Assembly (NCBI GenBank): GCA_016709575.1
Contig: JADJMM010000014.1
Coordinates: 85,153-149,152, forward strand
Length of the DNA: 64,000 nt
Source: Sphingobacteriaceae bacterium
GTDB lineage: Bacteria; Bacteroidota; Bacteroidia; B-17B0; Aurantibacillaceae
Direction: 5' to 3'
Position numbers and translations under genes: made by a program
The notes under the pieces: generated by a model
Database searches by the model: none
What the model saw: only the letters and a program-made list of their open reading frames with translations
Told to the model about the DNA's origin: nothing
Shown: piece by piece, positions 45,291 through 54,832 of the stretch
Numbering within the stretch: the stretch's first letter is position 1
Layout of the letters: every line of letters begins with the position of its first letter

Positions 45291-45374
45291 CTGCTAACTC
45301 CTTTATAGGACTGATTTTATCATCCTTATCCGGTTAATTTGACAAGATAGGCGTATGTTTATCATCCTTATTCG
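45291..45374 (-). other. Right boundary of the array, attI-like candidate
   Basis: CTGCTAAC (45291-45298) is the first cassette's 5' core (GTTAGCAG on the minus strand). No palindrome follows to its right, so it is not another attC. Instead two 17-base direct repeats, TTTATCATCCTTATCCG (45316-45332) and TTTATCATCCTTATTCG (45358-45374), differ at one base. attI sites carry direct repeats bound by the integrase, so this could be a relic attI. The call is tentative. Confidence 0.4.
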
Positions 45375-45393
45375 TATATCTAATTTACAAAAA

Positions 45394-47507
45394 TTATTTT
45401 GTAATCCCTTCTAAGCTAAACATAAAAGCATAATTCAAGGCCACATCTTTTAAATAATCAAAACGTCCGCTGGCACCACCATAACCAAATTTCATATTGG
45501 TGTGGAGTAGGAGTACGTTGTTATCTGTTTTCATATCGCGTAATTTAGCTACCCATTTAGCAGGTTCAAAATATTGTACCTGGCTATCGTGTAAACCTGT
45601 TGTTACTAAAAGGTTCGGGTAGTTTTTCTTTTCTATATTTTCGTATGGGGAGTAACTCTTCATGTAAAAATAGGCTTCTTTATTTTTAGGATTTCCCCAT
45701 TCATCAAATTCATTTGTAGTTAAAGGAATGCTTTCGTCTAGCATGGTATTAACAACATCCACAAAAGGAACTTGCGCAATAGCACCTTTCCATAAGTCTG
45801 GAGCCATATTTACAATAGCACCCATTAATAAACCACCGGCACTTCCACCTTGCGCGTACAAATGATTTTTGCTAGTGTATTTTTCTTTCACTAAAAACTC
45901 CCCACAATTAATAAAATCGGTAAAGGTGTTTTTCTTTTTCATCATCTTACCGTCTTCATACCATTGGCGTCCCATTTCTTGTCCACCACGTATATGCGCA
46001 ATGGCATAAGCAAAGCCTCGGTTCAATAAAGTTAAACGGGCACTGCTAAAGCTGGCATCCATACTCGCACCGTAACTTCCGTAAGCATAAAATAAAAAGG
46101 GGCTTTACCATCTTTTTTAAATCCTTTTTATAAACAATAGAAATAGGAATTTTAGTTCCATCAGTTGCGGTTGCGTATAAGCGCTCAGTAACATAATCAG
46201 CAGCGTTATAACCTCCCAATACTTCTTGTTGTTTCATTAATTTTTTCTCTTTGGTAACGAGGTTATAATCATAAACTGAAGACGGTGTAACTAATGATGT
46301 GTATCCATAACGTAAAGTTGTACTGTTGTATTCAGGATTACCGGTTGTATAAGCTGTATAAGCCGCTTCTCCAAAATTAATGTTGTATTCAGTAGTGTTT
46401 GTTAAACTCTTTACGCGCAATTGCACTAAACCATCTTTGCGCTCATTAAACACTAAAAAGTCTTTAAATTCTTCAATACCGCTTAATAAAACATCTTTAC
46501 GGTGAGGAATTACTTCTTTCCAATTGCTTGCTCCTGTTTTATCTAAAGGGCATTCCATTAATTTAAAATTTAATGCGCCGTCTTTATTGGTACGGATTAA
46601 AAATTTATCAGCTAATGGTGTCACATCGTAAATCACATCCTTCATACGTGGTTGAAATGATTTGAAAGCTTCGTTCGGCTTGCTTGCATCTAAAATATAA
46701 TTTTCAGTACTCATGGTTGCTCCTGAGTGAATGAAGATGTATTTATTGTTTTTGCTTTTGTAAACGCCAATGTAATTAGCTTTGTCTTTTTCTTCGTAAA
46801 CTGTAACGTCAGTTGATGCATCAGTACCCAAAGTATGACGTTTAATTTTTTCAGATAGCAATGTCACAGTGTTTTTAGAAGTATAGAAGAATGTTTTGTT
46901 GTCATTTGCCCAACAAATACCACCTTCAGCATTTTTCACCACATCTTTTAAAATTTCCCCTGTCTCTAAATTCTTAACGTAAATACTGTATTGGCGACGG
47001 CTCACTTCATCAATAGCAAAACCTAATAGTTTATTATCTTCAGAAATAGAAAACCGGCAGCTGAATAAGCATGACCTTCTGCCATTTTATCAACATCTAA
47101 TAAAATTTCTTCTTTAGCGTCTAAACTTCCTTTTTACGGCAGTATTTATAATATTGTTTTCCGTCTTCAGTTCGTGAGTAATAGAAATATCCGTTTTTAA
47201 ATACAGGAACACTTTCATCTTTTCCTTTATACGGGCTTTCATTTCCGTAAAAAGTCTTCCTGCAATTTTTAGTCGGACTCATCACCTCTTCCAAATAAGC
47301 ATTCTCCGCTTTTAAATAGTCAACAGCTTTTGTACTATCCGGACCTTTTCCGAAGTAATCGTACATCCAATAATATGGATCGTTCACTTTATCCCCGTGT
47401 ATATCACGGATATGTTCTTTCTTTTCGGCAACGGGCGGTTTTGCAGTTTTAAATTGTGCGTTCATGGTAAATGAAATTAGAAATGGGAGTAGGATAAGTT
47501 TTTTCAT
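45394..47507 (-). CDS. ptrB: S9 prolyl oligopeptidase / oligopeptidase B (frameshifts)
   Basis: A signal peptide (MKKLILLPFLISFTMNAQ) precedes the propeller (DPYYWMYDYFGKGPD, MAEGHAYSAAG, DEVSRRQYSIYV). The catalytic domain has Ser in QGGSAGGLLMGA, Asp in the region after VPFVDVVNTMLDESIP, and His in the C-terminal GGASGRFDYLKD segment. Breaks lie near 47130, 47055 and 46080. Full length about 700. It cleaves peptides in the periplasm, often after basic residues. It directly flanks the cassette array, which makes it the chromosomal neighbour of the integration site. Confidence 0.85.
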
Positions 47508-47537
47508 AAGATGAATTAATAATATTTCTCGATTACT

Positions 47538-47553
47538 CCCGATAGCTATCGGG
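47538..47553. repeat. REP-like palindrome CCCGATAGCTATCGGG
   Basis: A perfect 16-base palindrome between ptrB and the DEAD-box helicase. It is of the size and composition of dispersed palindromic elements in this phylum. Only one copy is seen in the window. Confidence 0.55.
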
Positions 47554-47569
47554 ACGAAATGACAATTGG

Positions 47570-48817
47570 TTATTTTTTATTGAAATTGTTTCTTGGTTTA
47601 AAATTTGATTTTCCTTTTCCGCCGCCTTTACCACCAAACGATTTTTTCTTGTCTTGGTTTTTGTTGGCTTCGGGATTATATACCGGTCCTGCGCCTAATG
47701 CTTCAGGAATTGGCATTTTAGTTACTTCAGTTCCCATCAACGCTTCGATATTAAAGAATTTCATTTGGTCGCGCTGGTTTACGAAGGTAATGGCAACACC
47801 AGCTTTAGAAGCGCGTGCTGTTCTTCCAATACGGTGAATATAATCTTCCGGATCTGGAGGTGCGTCGTAATTCACTACTAGACTAATACCATCCACATCA
47901 ATTCCTCTCGATAAAATATCGGTTCCAATTAAAATGCGGAGCTTACGGTTTTTAAAATCACGCATAATTTCTTCGCGCTCGCTTTGTTCTAAATCAGAGT
48001 GAAATGCTTTTAAAGAAGGTTCCATCTTTTTAATGCTCTTCTCTAACAATTTCACATTGTCTTTTGTACTCGAGAAAATAATAACAGATGAATAATCAGG
48101 ATTCTTTAAAATCTCTTTTAAAATTTCTTCTTTCTGTCCGTCGTAAACAACATAAGCTTGCTGAACAATTCCTGCAGCTGGTTTACTAATCGCAATATTT
48201 ATAGTTTCAGGATTATTTAAAATAGCACCTGCCAGCTGACGAATCTTAGGTGGCATTGTAGCAGAAAATAGAATTGTCTGACGTTTTTTAGGAAGGTAAT
48301 TGATAATAGTTCTGATATCATCAAAGAAACCCATGTCTAACATACGATCCGCTTCATCTAATACCAAATGTTGTAAATGGTCGAAGTTAACTTGTCCCAT
48401 TTGCAATAATGAAATTAATCTTCCCGGTGTAGCACAAACAATATCTACGCCTTCTTTTAGGGCTTGACGTTGTTTCTCGAAGGTAATACCATCATTCCCG
48501 CCATAAACAGCAATAGAACCAACAGCGCAAAAATAACCCATACCATCAATTTGCTGATCGATTTGTAAAACCAATTCGCGGGTAGGGGCAATGATTAAAG
48601 TATTTAAATGGCGTTTTTCTGCTTTTAAAATATGGTCGATAATAGGAAGTAAATACGCCGCAGTTTTTCCGGTACCGGTTTGTGCGCAGGCAATTAGATC
48701 TTTGTTATCTTGGATAACAGGAATAGCTTGTTCTTGTATTGGGGTGGGTTGTTTGTAACCCATGCTATAGAGACCTTCCATTAAGGAAGCGTCAAATTTA
48801 AAGTCGTCGAAAGTCAA
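47570..48817 (-). CDS. DEAD-box ATP-dependent RNA helicase (RhlE-like)
   Basis: Motifs: PTPIQEQA, AQTGTGKTAA, PTRELVLQ, TPGRLISL, DEADRMLD, SAT, GTDILSRGID and HRIGRTARA. A Lys/Gly-rich basic tail (KKSFGGKGGGKGKSNFKPRN) follows the core, as in RhlE-type enzymes that bind RNA. 415 residues, intact. A second helicase of the same kind lies at 3710-4956. Likely a role in ribosome assembly or cold response. Confidence 0.92.
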   Translation of the reverse strand: MTFDDFKFDASLMEGLYSMGYKQPTPIQEQAIPVIQDNKDLIACAQTGTGKTAAYLLPIIDHILKAEKRHLNTLIIAPTRELVLQIDQQIDGMGYFCAVGSIAVYGGNDGITFEKQRQALKEGVDIVCATPGRLISLLQMGQVNFDHLQHLVLDEADRMLDMGFFDDIRTIINYLPKKRQTILFSATMPPKIRQLAGAILNNPETINIAISKPAAGIVQQAYVVYDGQKEEILKEILKNPDYSSVIIFSSTKDNVKLLEKSIKKMEPSLKAFHSDLEQSEREEIMRDFKNRKLRILIGTDILSRGIDVDGISLVVNYDAPPDPEDYIHRIGRTARASKAGVAITFVNQRDQMKFFNIEALMGTEVTKMPIPEALGAGPVYNPEANKNQDKKKSFGGKGGGKGKSNFKPRNNFNKK

Positions 48818-48879
48818 GGTATGTTTGAGGTTTAATGTTTATTTGTTTAATGTTGAAGGTAAGGTTAATTATTGGATAT

Positions 48880-49545
48880 TTATTTGTACCATATGGCAAT
48901 GTCTTCTATAGGTTTTCGTTTAATATCGGGCACCATTGTTGTTTCAAGCGGGTATCCAATAGGGACTAATAAATAGGGTTTTTCATTTTCGGGACGGTTT
49001 AATACTTTGCTTAAAAAATTCATTGGACTTGGTGTGTGAGTTAATGCTACCAACCCGCAATAATGAATGGCTTCAAGTAAATAACCGCAAGCAATGCCAA
49101 CAGATTCACTTACGTAATAGTTGTTTTTCTTTTTATCATTTACAAATTCGTACGAACGTTTAAAAATGATAATAAGTGCCGGAGCAGTTTCTAAAAAAGG
49201 TTTTTTCCAATCCGTTCCAAGTGGAGCAAGGTCTTCTAGCCAGTCGTCTGGCATCCGTCCGTTATAACTATCAAACTCTTCTTTCTCGGCAGCTTCACGA
49301 ATTTGTTTTTTTATTTCACGATTAGTTACTACGCAAAATGTCCAGGGTTGTTTATGTGCGCCTGATGGAGCAGTAGAAGCGCTTAAAATAATATTTTCAA
49401 GAACTTCGTCAGGAATGGCTTTATCAGAAAATTCACGAACAGTGCGGCGTTTATCATAATACTCAAAATGATTCTTACTACGCAACAACATCTCTTCTGT
49501 TGCGTAAGTTGTTTTTGAGTAGGGAATAAAAGGGTGTTGTTCCAT
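48880..49545 (-). CDS. Nitroreductase family protein (IYD-like)
   Basis: FMN-binding core RRTVREFSDKAIPDEVLENI and STAPSGAHKQPWTFCVV, then AGLVALTHTPSPMNFLS-like GLVALTHTPSPMNFLSKVL and VPIGYP near the end. The pattern is closest to the iodotyrosine deiodinase-like branch. It probably reduces a halogenated or nitro/quinone compound using FMN. 221 residues, full. It ends one base before the GSCFA start. Intact. Confidence 0.88.
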   Translation of the reverse strand: MEQHPFIPYSKTTYATEEMLLRSKNHFEYYDKRRTVREFSDKAIPDEVLENIILSASTAPSGAHKQPWTFCVVTNREIKKQIREAAEKEEFDSYNGRMPDDWLEDLAPLGTDWKKPFLETAPALIIIFKRSYEFVNDKKKNNYYVSESVGIACGYLLEAIHYCGLVALTHTPSPMNFLSKVLNRPENEKPYLLVPIGYPLETTMVPDIKRKPIEDIAIWYK

Positions 49546-49546
49546 T

Positions 49547-50521
49547 TTACGAATAAATTAATTTTTCGTGACTGAAATTTAAGTGCGGATATTTTTTTTC
49601 AAGCTCATTACATTTTTGAAAATAGGTTTGCTTAAATTTTTGGTGTTGCTCGGTGTTTTCATTAATCGGACGATGTTGTGCGGCTTGTGTAATGTCTTTT
49701 ATATTTTTAATAAGGGAAATTGTTTCGTCAGAAAAATAAACATCAGAGAACTTCTCCCAAACATAATTAATGGCTTGTTCGTTGGGATGTGTCATGTCTT
49801 CTTTGTAAAAACGGTAATCGCTTAAATCGTCGGTCACTAATTCGTAGGCGGGGAAATAGTTGAGCGTTGAGCGTTGAGGATTGAGAGTGAGTAGTTGATG
49901 TACGGTTTGAATTAGAATTGATTTACTTAAATTATTTTCGATTAATCCATCGCGTAAATATTTCACCGGCGAAACGGTTAAGATGATGTTGAGTTGTGGA
50001 TTGAATTTCTTCAGTTCTTCAAATAACAGTTTGTAATCAGCAACAATAGTTTCAACAGATAAAAGTTCCTTTTTAAAGTCTTGTTGTGGTAATTTATGGC
50101 AATTTGCAACAATTGAATTTGTTTTTAGATAACGGTAAGCAAAAGCACTACCAAAAGTTATGATTAAGAATTTAGCTTCTTTTAGTTGTTTGTGTGCTGA
50201 TTGTGTTGTGCTTTTTATTTTTTCTTCCAGTTCTGCTTTTGTTGTTGAAGAAAAACTCCCATGGTATTCAAATGAAAAATAAAGGTTATTATTTATTTCG
50301 GGTTGCGGGTTGGATTCGTTTTTAATATAAGAAGTGATTGCTTTTGAAATGCTAATCGGATTAAAAAGAATCCCATTTGGATTAACTACAGTGTTAAATT
50401 TGAAAGAAGTTAATTTCTCGCCAATATTTTCTGCAAAGCAAGAACCAATTAGTAAAATTTTGTCGGCGTGTGATATTTTTACAGACGATGGGGCAGGGGT
50501 ATAGTTTAAATGCAGCTCCAT
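49547..50521 (-). CDS. GSCFA domain protein
   Basis: LLIGSCFAENIGEKLTSFKF is the GSCFA signature, and FNTVVNPNGILFNPIS, LITFGSAFAYRY and DMTHPNEQAINYVW are further family blocks. The domain resembles GDSL-type hydrolases, with Ser and a DxxHP-like motif (MTHPN). 324 residues. Stop overlaps the upstream CCA-transferase gene as TAATG, so translation is coupled. Exact substrate unknown. Confidence 0.88.
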   Translation of the reverse strand: MELHLNYTPAPSSVKISHADKILLIGSCFAENIGEKLTSFKFNTVVNPNGILFNPISISKAITSYIKNESNPQPEINNNLYFSFEYHGSFSSTTKAELEEKIKSTTQSAHKQLKEAKFLIITFGSAFAYRYLKTNSIVANCHKLPQQDFKKELLSVETIVADYKLLFEELKKFNPQLNIILTVSPVKYLRDGLIENNLSKSILIQTVHQLLTLNPQRSTLNYFPAYELVTDDLSDYRFYKEDMTHPNEQAINYVWEKFSDVYFSDETISLIKNIKDITQAAQHRPINENTEQHQKFKQTYFQKCNELEKKYPHLNFSHEKLIYS

Positions 50522-51921
50522 TATTTCACACTTAAGGTTTTGAATTTGTTTTCAAGAAATACTTTTGCTTCGTTATAATCGTTTGCCACTTCACCATCAA
50601 GAATAGCGTCTTTCAAAGCGTTTTTTAAAATACCAATTTCTCTTCCCGGTGTGAGGTTAAAGAGTTTCATGATTTCTTCCCCATCAATTGGAGGTTGCCA
50701 GTTACGTAGTTTATCTTTCTCCTCTAATTCAACCATTTTTTTACGCACTAACTCAAAATTTGTTAAGTAACGTTTTACTTTATTTGGATTTTTTGTGGTG
50801 ATATCCGCTTCGCATAAACTCATTAAATCTTCCACATCTTCTCCTGCTTCAAATAGAACGCGACGAACAGCGCTGTCGGTAATTTCTGTTTTTGCTAGTA
50901 CAATTGGACGTAAATGAAGTAATACGAGTTTTTGTACGTATTTCATTTTTTCATTCAAAGGCAATTTAAGATTCGCGAAAATTTTCGGCACCATACGCGC
51001 ACCTTTGTCTTCGTGACCATGAAAAGTAAAGCCGTGGCCTTCTTCAAAGCGTTTCGTGGCAGGTTTAGCTATATCGTGTAAAATGGCAGCCCAACGTAAC
51101 CAAAGGTTATCGCTTTTCGCTGCAACGTTATCTAAAACTTCTAAAGTGTGATAGAAATTATCTTTGTGAGATTGTCCGTTCACAGTATCAACGCCTTGTA
51201 ACTTCACCATCTCCGGAAAGAACAAATGCAATAAACCAGTATTGAATAATAATTTGAACCCGTTAGATGGTTTTTTTGCTAAAATGATTTTATTAAGTTC
51301 ATCGGTAATACGTTCGCGTGATACAATACTTAAACGTTTTTTGTTTTCGATAATTGCTTCATAAGATTCTGTTTCAATTTCAAAACCTAATTGAGTAGAG
51401 AAACGAATCGCGCGCATCATGCGCAAAGGATCATCGCTATAGGTAATGCCAGGCTCTAAAGGTGTGCGTAATATTTTATTCTCAATATCTTTTAATCCGC
51501 CAAAAGGGTCGAGTAATTTTCCGTAATTATTTTTGGAAACGCCAATGGCTAAAGCATTAATTGTAAAATCGCGGCGGTTTTGGTCATCTTCCAAAGTGCC
51601 GTCTTCAACAATAGGTTTTCGTGAATCGCGGTTGTAAGATTCTTTACGGGCGCCAACGAATTCAATTTCTAAATCGCCAAATTTAATTTGAGCAGTTCCA
51701 AAATTTTTGAAAACAGAAAGATGTGATTCTTTTCCTAATTTTTTATGTAAACGTTCTGCTAAATCAATTCCTTTTCCAATAGTAACAACATCAATATCTT
51801 TTGTGGGACGCTTCATTATGGTATCACGAACAAAGCCGCCGATCACGTAAGCATCAACGTTCAGCTCATCTGAACATTCGCGGATTTGTTTAAAGATATT
51901 TTCGTTTAGAAAAGGATACAT
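50521..51921 (-). CDS. cca: CCA tRNA nucleotidyltransferase with HD domain
   Basis: The nucleotidyltransferase block VIGGFVRDTIMKRPTKDIDV holds the catalytic acidic pair, GTAQIKFGDLEIEFVGARKE and NRRDFTINALA follow, then the fold-binding region, and an HD domain with HDIAKPATKRFEEGHGFTFH. 466 residues. The enzyme adds or repairs the CCA end of tRNA. It is coupled to the GSCFA gene and sits 13 bases downstream of the PorP/SprF stop. Intact. Confidence 0.93.
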   Translation of the reverse strand: MYPFLNENIFKQIRECSDELNVDAYVIGGFVRDTIMKRPTKDIDVVTIGKGIDLAERLHKKLGKESHLSVFKNFGTAQIKFGDLEIEFVGARKESYNRDSRKPIVEDGTLEDDQNRRDFTINALAIGVSKNNYGKLLDPFGGLKDIENKILRTPLEPGITYSDDPLRMMRAIRFSTQLGFEIETESYEAIIENKKRLSIVSRERITDELNKIILAKKPSNGFKLLFNTGLLHLFFPEMVKLQGVDTVNGQSHKDNFYHTLEVLDNVAAKSDNLWLRWAAILHDIAKPATKRFEEGHGFTFHGHEDKGARMVPKIFANLKLPLNEKMKYVQKLVLLHLRPIVLAKTEITDSAVRRVLFEAGEDVEDLMSLCEADITTKNPNKVKRYLTNFELVRKKMVELEEKDKLRNWQPPIDGEEIMKLFNLTPGREIGILKNALKDAILDGEVANDYNEAKVFLENKFKTLSVK

Positions 51922-51934
51922 TCGTATTCGTAGG

Positions 51935-52894
51935 TTACAGCAAGTATTGAAACTTTTGTTTTAAGAATCTGTTATTAAATCCTTTTTTCTTTTGATCTCT
52001 TCCCATATTAGAGGAGAAAACAAAACTGATTTCATGCGAACCTGAATTGTACTTTCTTAATGGTGATGTAATGATATCGTAACTGTAAGCAATTTGTAAT
52101 TGATTTTTTATAGTTACCCCTAAGTGTAAGGCAATAGCATCTTTTAAACGAACACTAATTCCGGTCAACAATACTTTTTGAATGTTTAAACGTAAAGTGT
52201 AGTCAAAATAAAATGGAACGCCATTTGTATAAAGCGCCATAATTGAATTCTCGAAGGTGTAATCAGGATTTTCTGCGTAATTATAAGCAGCTCCTACTGT
52301 ATAGGAAGGCTCGTTTTTATATTTTCCTTTATAGAATGGATCGCCTTGGTAATGAATCAATTCTTTTCCAATTAAATTATTAGCACCAATTCCTAAATAA
52401 AAGCGATCGTTAATCAATACCATACCAACACTTCCATCACCACTTTTAACATTGCTTGCATTTTCTAAATCAATAGCTTTATCGACTGAATTGTGTAATG
52501 TAACTTTTGATCCGTTGAAAGTTTGTGCAACATAAATTCCTTGAACACCAACCGATAATTCAACATCATCAAATTTTAAATGATAAGCTAAGGTAAGAGC
52601 CGCGTTTGTTATTCTAAACGGACCAATCTCATCATTAAAAACAAAACCTCCCAAGCCGACTTTGCCTTCAGCTAAACGCATGTTAAGTGTTGCGGCATAA
52701 GTTATAGGGGCGCCTTTGTAGCCTGTCCACTGATTACGGTAAAACATTCTGAAGTCGAGAAAACGTTTAGTGCCGCAAAATGCCGGATTAAATAAATACA
52801 TGTTACTGCGGTATTGTGTATACCACGGATACATTTGCGCATTTACAGACGTAAAAGACAAAAAAGCAATAAGTATGATGACCAATTTTTTCAA
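51935..52894 (-). CDS. PorP/SprF family type IX secretion membrane protein
   Basis: A signal peptide is followed by a beta-barrel pattern: YRSNMYLFNPAFCGTKRFLD, FYRNQWTGYKGAPITYAATL, VGLGGFVFNDEIGP and SYTVGAAYNYAEN. 319 residues, typical of the family. PorP/SprF anchors gliding or T9SS substrates at the outer membrane. It explains the T9SS cargo proteins elsewhere in the window. Intact. Confidence 0.92.
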   Translation of the reverse strand: MKKLVIILIAFLSFTSVNAQMYPWYTQYRSNMYLFNPAFCGTKRFLDFRMFYRNQWTGYKGAPITYAATLNMRLAEGKVGLGGFVFNDEIGPFRITNAALTLAYHLKFDDVELSVGVQGIYVAQTFNGSKVTLHNSVDKAIDLENASNVKSGDGSVGMVLINDRFYLGIGANNLIGKELIHYQGDPFYKGKYKNEPSYTVGAAYNYAENPDYTFENSIMALYTNGVPFYFDYTLRLNIQKVLLTGISVRLKDAIALHLGVTIKNQLQIAYSYDIITSPLRKYNSGSHEISFVFSSNMGRDQKKKGFNNRFLKQKFQYLL

Positions 52895-52928
52895 AAAAAT
52901 ATGCTTACTAATTTACGGAAAAAAGAGC

Positions 52929-54266
52929 TTATTTGGTATAAACCCATTCGAGAAAAAACAGGTCTTTATAGGAGATTTCACTTGGGTTTTCGTGGTTTAT
53001 GCCTGTTTTTAAAGTAAAAAGCCCTGAAATAGGAAAATCGTCATCGGTTTCAGTTTCACCGTTGGTTTTGGGTTTAATATAATAGGTTTGATTGTTGTGT
53101 TGAGCTTGATAAACTACAACTTCATCTTTCAATAAAAGTTTTTCGTTGAGTCTTACTATTATCGGTTCTTTTAAGGTGGAATTGGTTTCGTTGAGTGGAA
53201 ATATCTCTACTGTTTTATTTAAAAAAGTGGTGAGTTTATATTCGAAAACACCTTCTCCGCGGATTTTAATAGGGATAAACCAAAGTAATTTAAAATCTTC
53301 ATCGTTATTTTTGGTTAAGTAAAATGGTAATTCAATTTTTACATCAAAATATCGTTGCTGAAAAATCCGGAACCGACTGGCTCGTAAAATAACAATGAAT
53401 AATAATAAACCATCACTCACTAAACTGTGATAGAAATAACTTAAGGCTCTTTGTGGGGTAAACACAATCATGTTATAAATGATAGTGAAAATCATTGTAG
53501 CTAAATACCAAAATAGAAGTCGGTAAAAAATTTGTCCCGAGAAATGTATTTTTTCGTAATTAAAATTCTCGGAAAAGTTATTGGCGTTATTGAGCATTTG
53601 TACCCAAAAATTAATTCCTATTAAATAAACTAAAATCGAAAATGCCTGTGTGTATTCGCCCAAAAATTCATTCATTAAAAAGAAATCGAACAAACCATGT
53701 GATGAAGCTGAAACTGCAAACGCAATTAGTGTATTGGTAAGTTGTTTTCCTCTGCCAAATAGTTTTAACCGGTAAAAACCATACACAATAATAGTGGTGT
53801 TGATAATGTGTACTAAGGCAGAATAAAAAGCGCGGGTGGTAATTATTTGTATACCGTAATGATTAAAATATTTGAAATTTTCTACAATGGAAAAACCAAG
53901 TGCTACTAAGCCGGCGTAAACTAAATAGTCGATCGGTTCTTTTATATAATTCCGCAATAAACGGAAAGCAATTATAACACCTACAATTTTACAAAGTTCT
54001 TCGTTGCCCCCAATAATAACAATTGAATAAAACAAATCGTTAGCCACATCACCGTTCATTTCTAATCCGGTTAGGTCAATTAGGTTGTAAATAGAAATGC
54101 TTAAAAATGGTGTGCCGCAACCAATCAGCATGGCAAACAGGAGGTGTTTTATTTTTTCGGGTTCAAATACATCTATTTTTCGGAAGTAATCGAGCCACAT
54201 GCTAATGCTTAACACAGCTGCTAGAGCAGAGAAAGCTAAGTAGAGATAGAAGAACAGATTGTACAT
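52929..54266 (-). CDS. PrsW-family intramembrane metalloprotease
   Basis: Multiple membrane segments with the PrsW-type motif NEELCKIVGV, then ALVHIINTTIIVYGF and ASSHGLFDFFL (two His ligand candidates). The family cleaves anti-sigma factors or other membrane proteins. A soluble C-terminal domain of about 150 residues follows the membrane part and is an extra compared with the minimal family. 445 residues, intact. Specific target unknown. Confidence 0.88.
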   Translation of the reverse strand: MYNLFFYLYLAFSALAAVLSISMWLDYFRKIDVFEPEKIKHLLFAMLIGCGTPFLSISIYNLIDLTGLEMNGDVANDLFYSIVIIGGNEELCKIVGVIIAFRLLRNYIKEPIDYLVYAGLVALGFSIVENFKYFNHYGIQIITTRAFYSALVHIINTTIIVYGFYRLKLFGRGKQLTNTLIAFAVSASSHGLFDFFLMNEFLGEYTQAFSILVYLIGINFWVQMLNNANNFSENFNYEKIHFSGQIFYRLLFWYLATMIFTIIYNMIVFTPQRALSYFYHSLVSDGLLLFIVILRASRFRIFQQRYFDVKIELPFYLTKNNDEDFKLLWFIPIKIRGEGVFEYKLTTFLNKTVEIFPLNETNSTLKEPIIVRLNEKLLLKDEVVVYQAQHNNQTYYIKPKTNGETETDDDFPISGLFTLKTGINHENPSEISYKDLFFLEWVYTK

Positions 54267-54275
54267 TAGAGTAAA

Positions 54276-54299
54276 CCCTTCGGCAAGCTCAGGATGACA
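54276..54299. repeat. Second copy of the CTTCGRCAAGCTCAG motif
   Basis: CCTTCGGCAAGCTCAGGATGACA matches the element at 24871-24889 over its core CTTCGnCAAGCTCAG, one base differing. It lies in the gap upstream of PrsW. Such copies suggest a dispersed short element. Confidence 0.5.
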
Positions 54300-54313
54300 T
54301 AAACTTAATAAAA

Positions 54314-54341
54314 AAAACCCGAACGTTTAGGTTCGGGTTTT
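54314..54341 (-). terminator. Intrinsic terminator of the rpsF-rpsR-rplI operon
   Basis: AAAACCCGAAC and GTTCGGGTTTT form a perfect 11-bp stem with a six-base loop and A/T flanks on both sides. It lies 22 bases after the rplI stop codon. Confidence 0.85.
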
Positions 54342-54362
54342 AATTTGTGAATGTTGTATTAT

Positions 54363-54808
54363 TTATTCAGCAACTACTTCAAAGCTAATTGAAGCGCTAA
54401 CATCTTTAAATAAACGAACTTTAGCAGTATAAGTGCCTAAAGCTTTGATTGACTCTTCGCTTATTTCGATGTTTTTACGTTCTACAGGGTAACCAGCTTT
54501 GTTTAAAGCTTCTGCTACTTGTATAGTTGTAACTGAACCGAAAATCTTTCCGTTTTCGCCTGCTTTTGCACCAATTTTAATGGTAACAGCAGATAATTTC
54601 TCAGCGTTTGCAGTAGCTTCTTTACGTAACTTCTCTTCTTTAAAAGAGCGTTGCTTCATAATTTCAGCATGCATTTTTTAGCACCTTCAGTAGCTAATGT
54701 AGCTGCGCCGCGTGGGATTAAAAAGTTACGGCCGTAACCTGGACGAACTTTTACTAAGTCGTCTGCGAACCCTAATCCTTTGATATCTTGTTTTAAAATA
54801 ACTTCCAT
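54363..54808 (-). CDS. rplI: Ribosomal protein L9 (one-base frameshift)
   Basis: The N-terminus MEVILKQDIKGLGFADDLVK, VRPGYGRNFLIPRGAATLAT is classic L9. The frame breaks at an AAAAAA run near 54675, where one extra A restores EGAKKMHAEIMKQRSFKEEK and the C-terminal domain IFGSVTTIQVAEALNKAGYP. About 149 residues. L9 is a needed ribosomal protein, so the break is best explained as a sequencing error. Last gene of the operon. Confidence 0.9.
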
Positions 54809-54832
54809 TGTGATTTTTCTTTAAAAATATTA

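Larger units (their letters stand above)
40219..45374 (-). mobile_element. Integron-like gene cassette array without integrase (CALIN-like)
   Basis: Five minus-strand genes are each followed by an imperfect palindrome with the layout of an attC site. On the minus strand each full site opens with a box ending AAC, has a long interrupted stem and closes with AACGTTA. Cassette 5' ends and their own opening boxes are exact reverse complements in three of four cases: GTTAGCAG/CTGCTAAC, GTTATGGG/CCCATAAC, GTTAGTGG/CCACTAAC. Gene orientation, one gene per unit and unrelated gene functions all fit cassettes. The right boundary lies at 45298. No tyrosine recombinase occurs in the window. Confidence 0.8.

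Noticed and set aside
40219..47507. Tyrosine recombinase or integrase gene near the array
   Set aside because: No frame on either strand shows the conserved R...HxxR...Y pattern of an integrase. Its absence is a result, not a feature.
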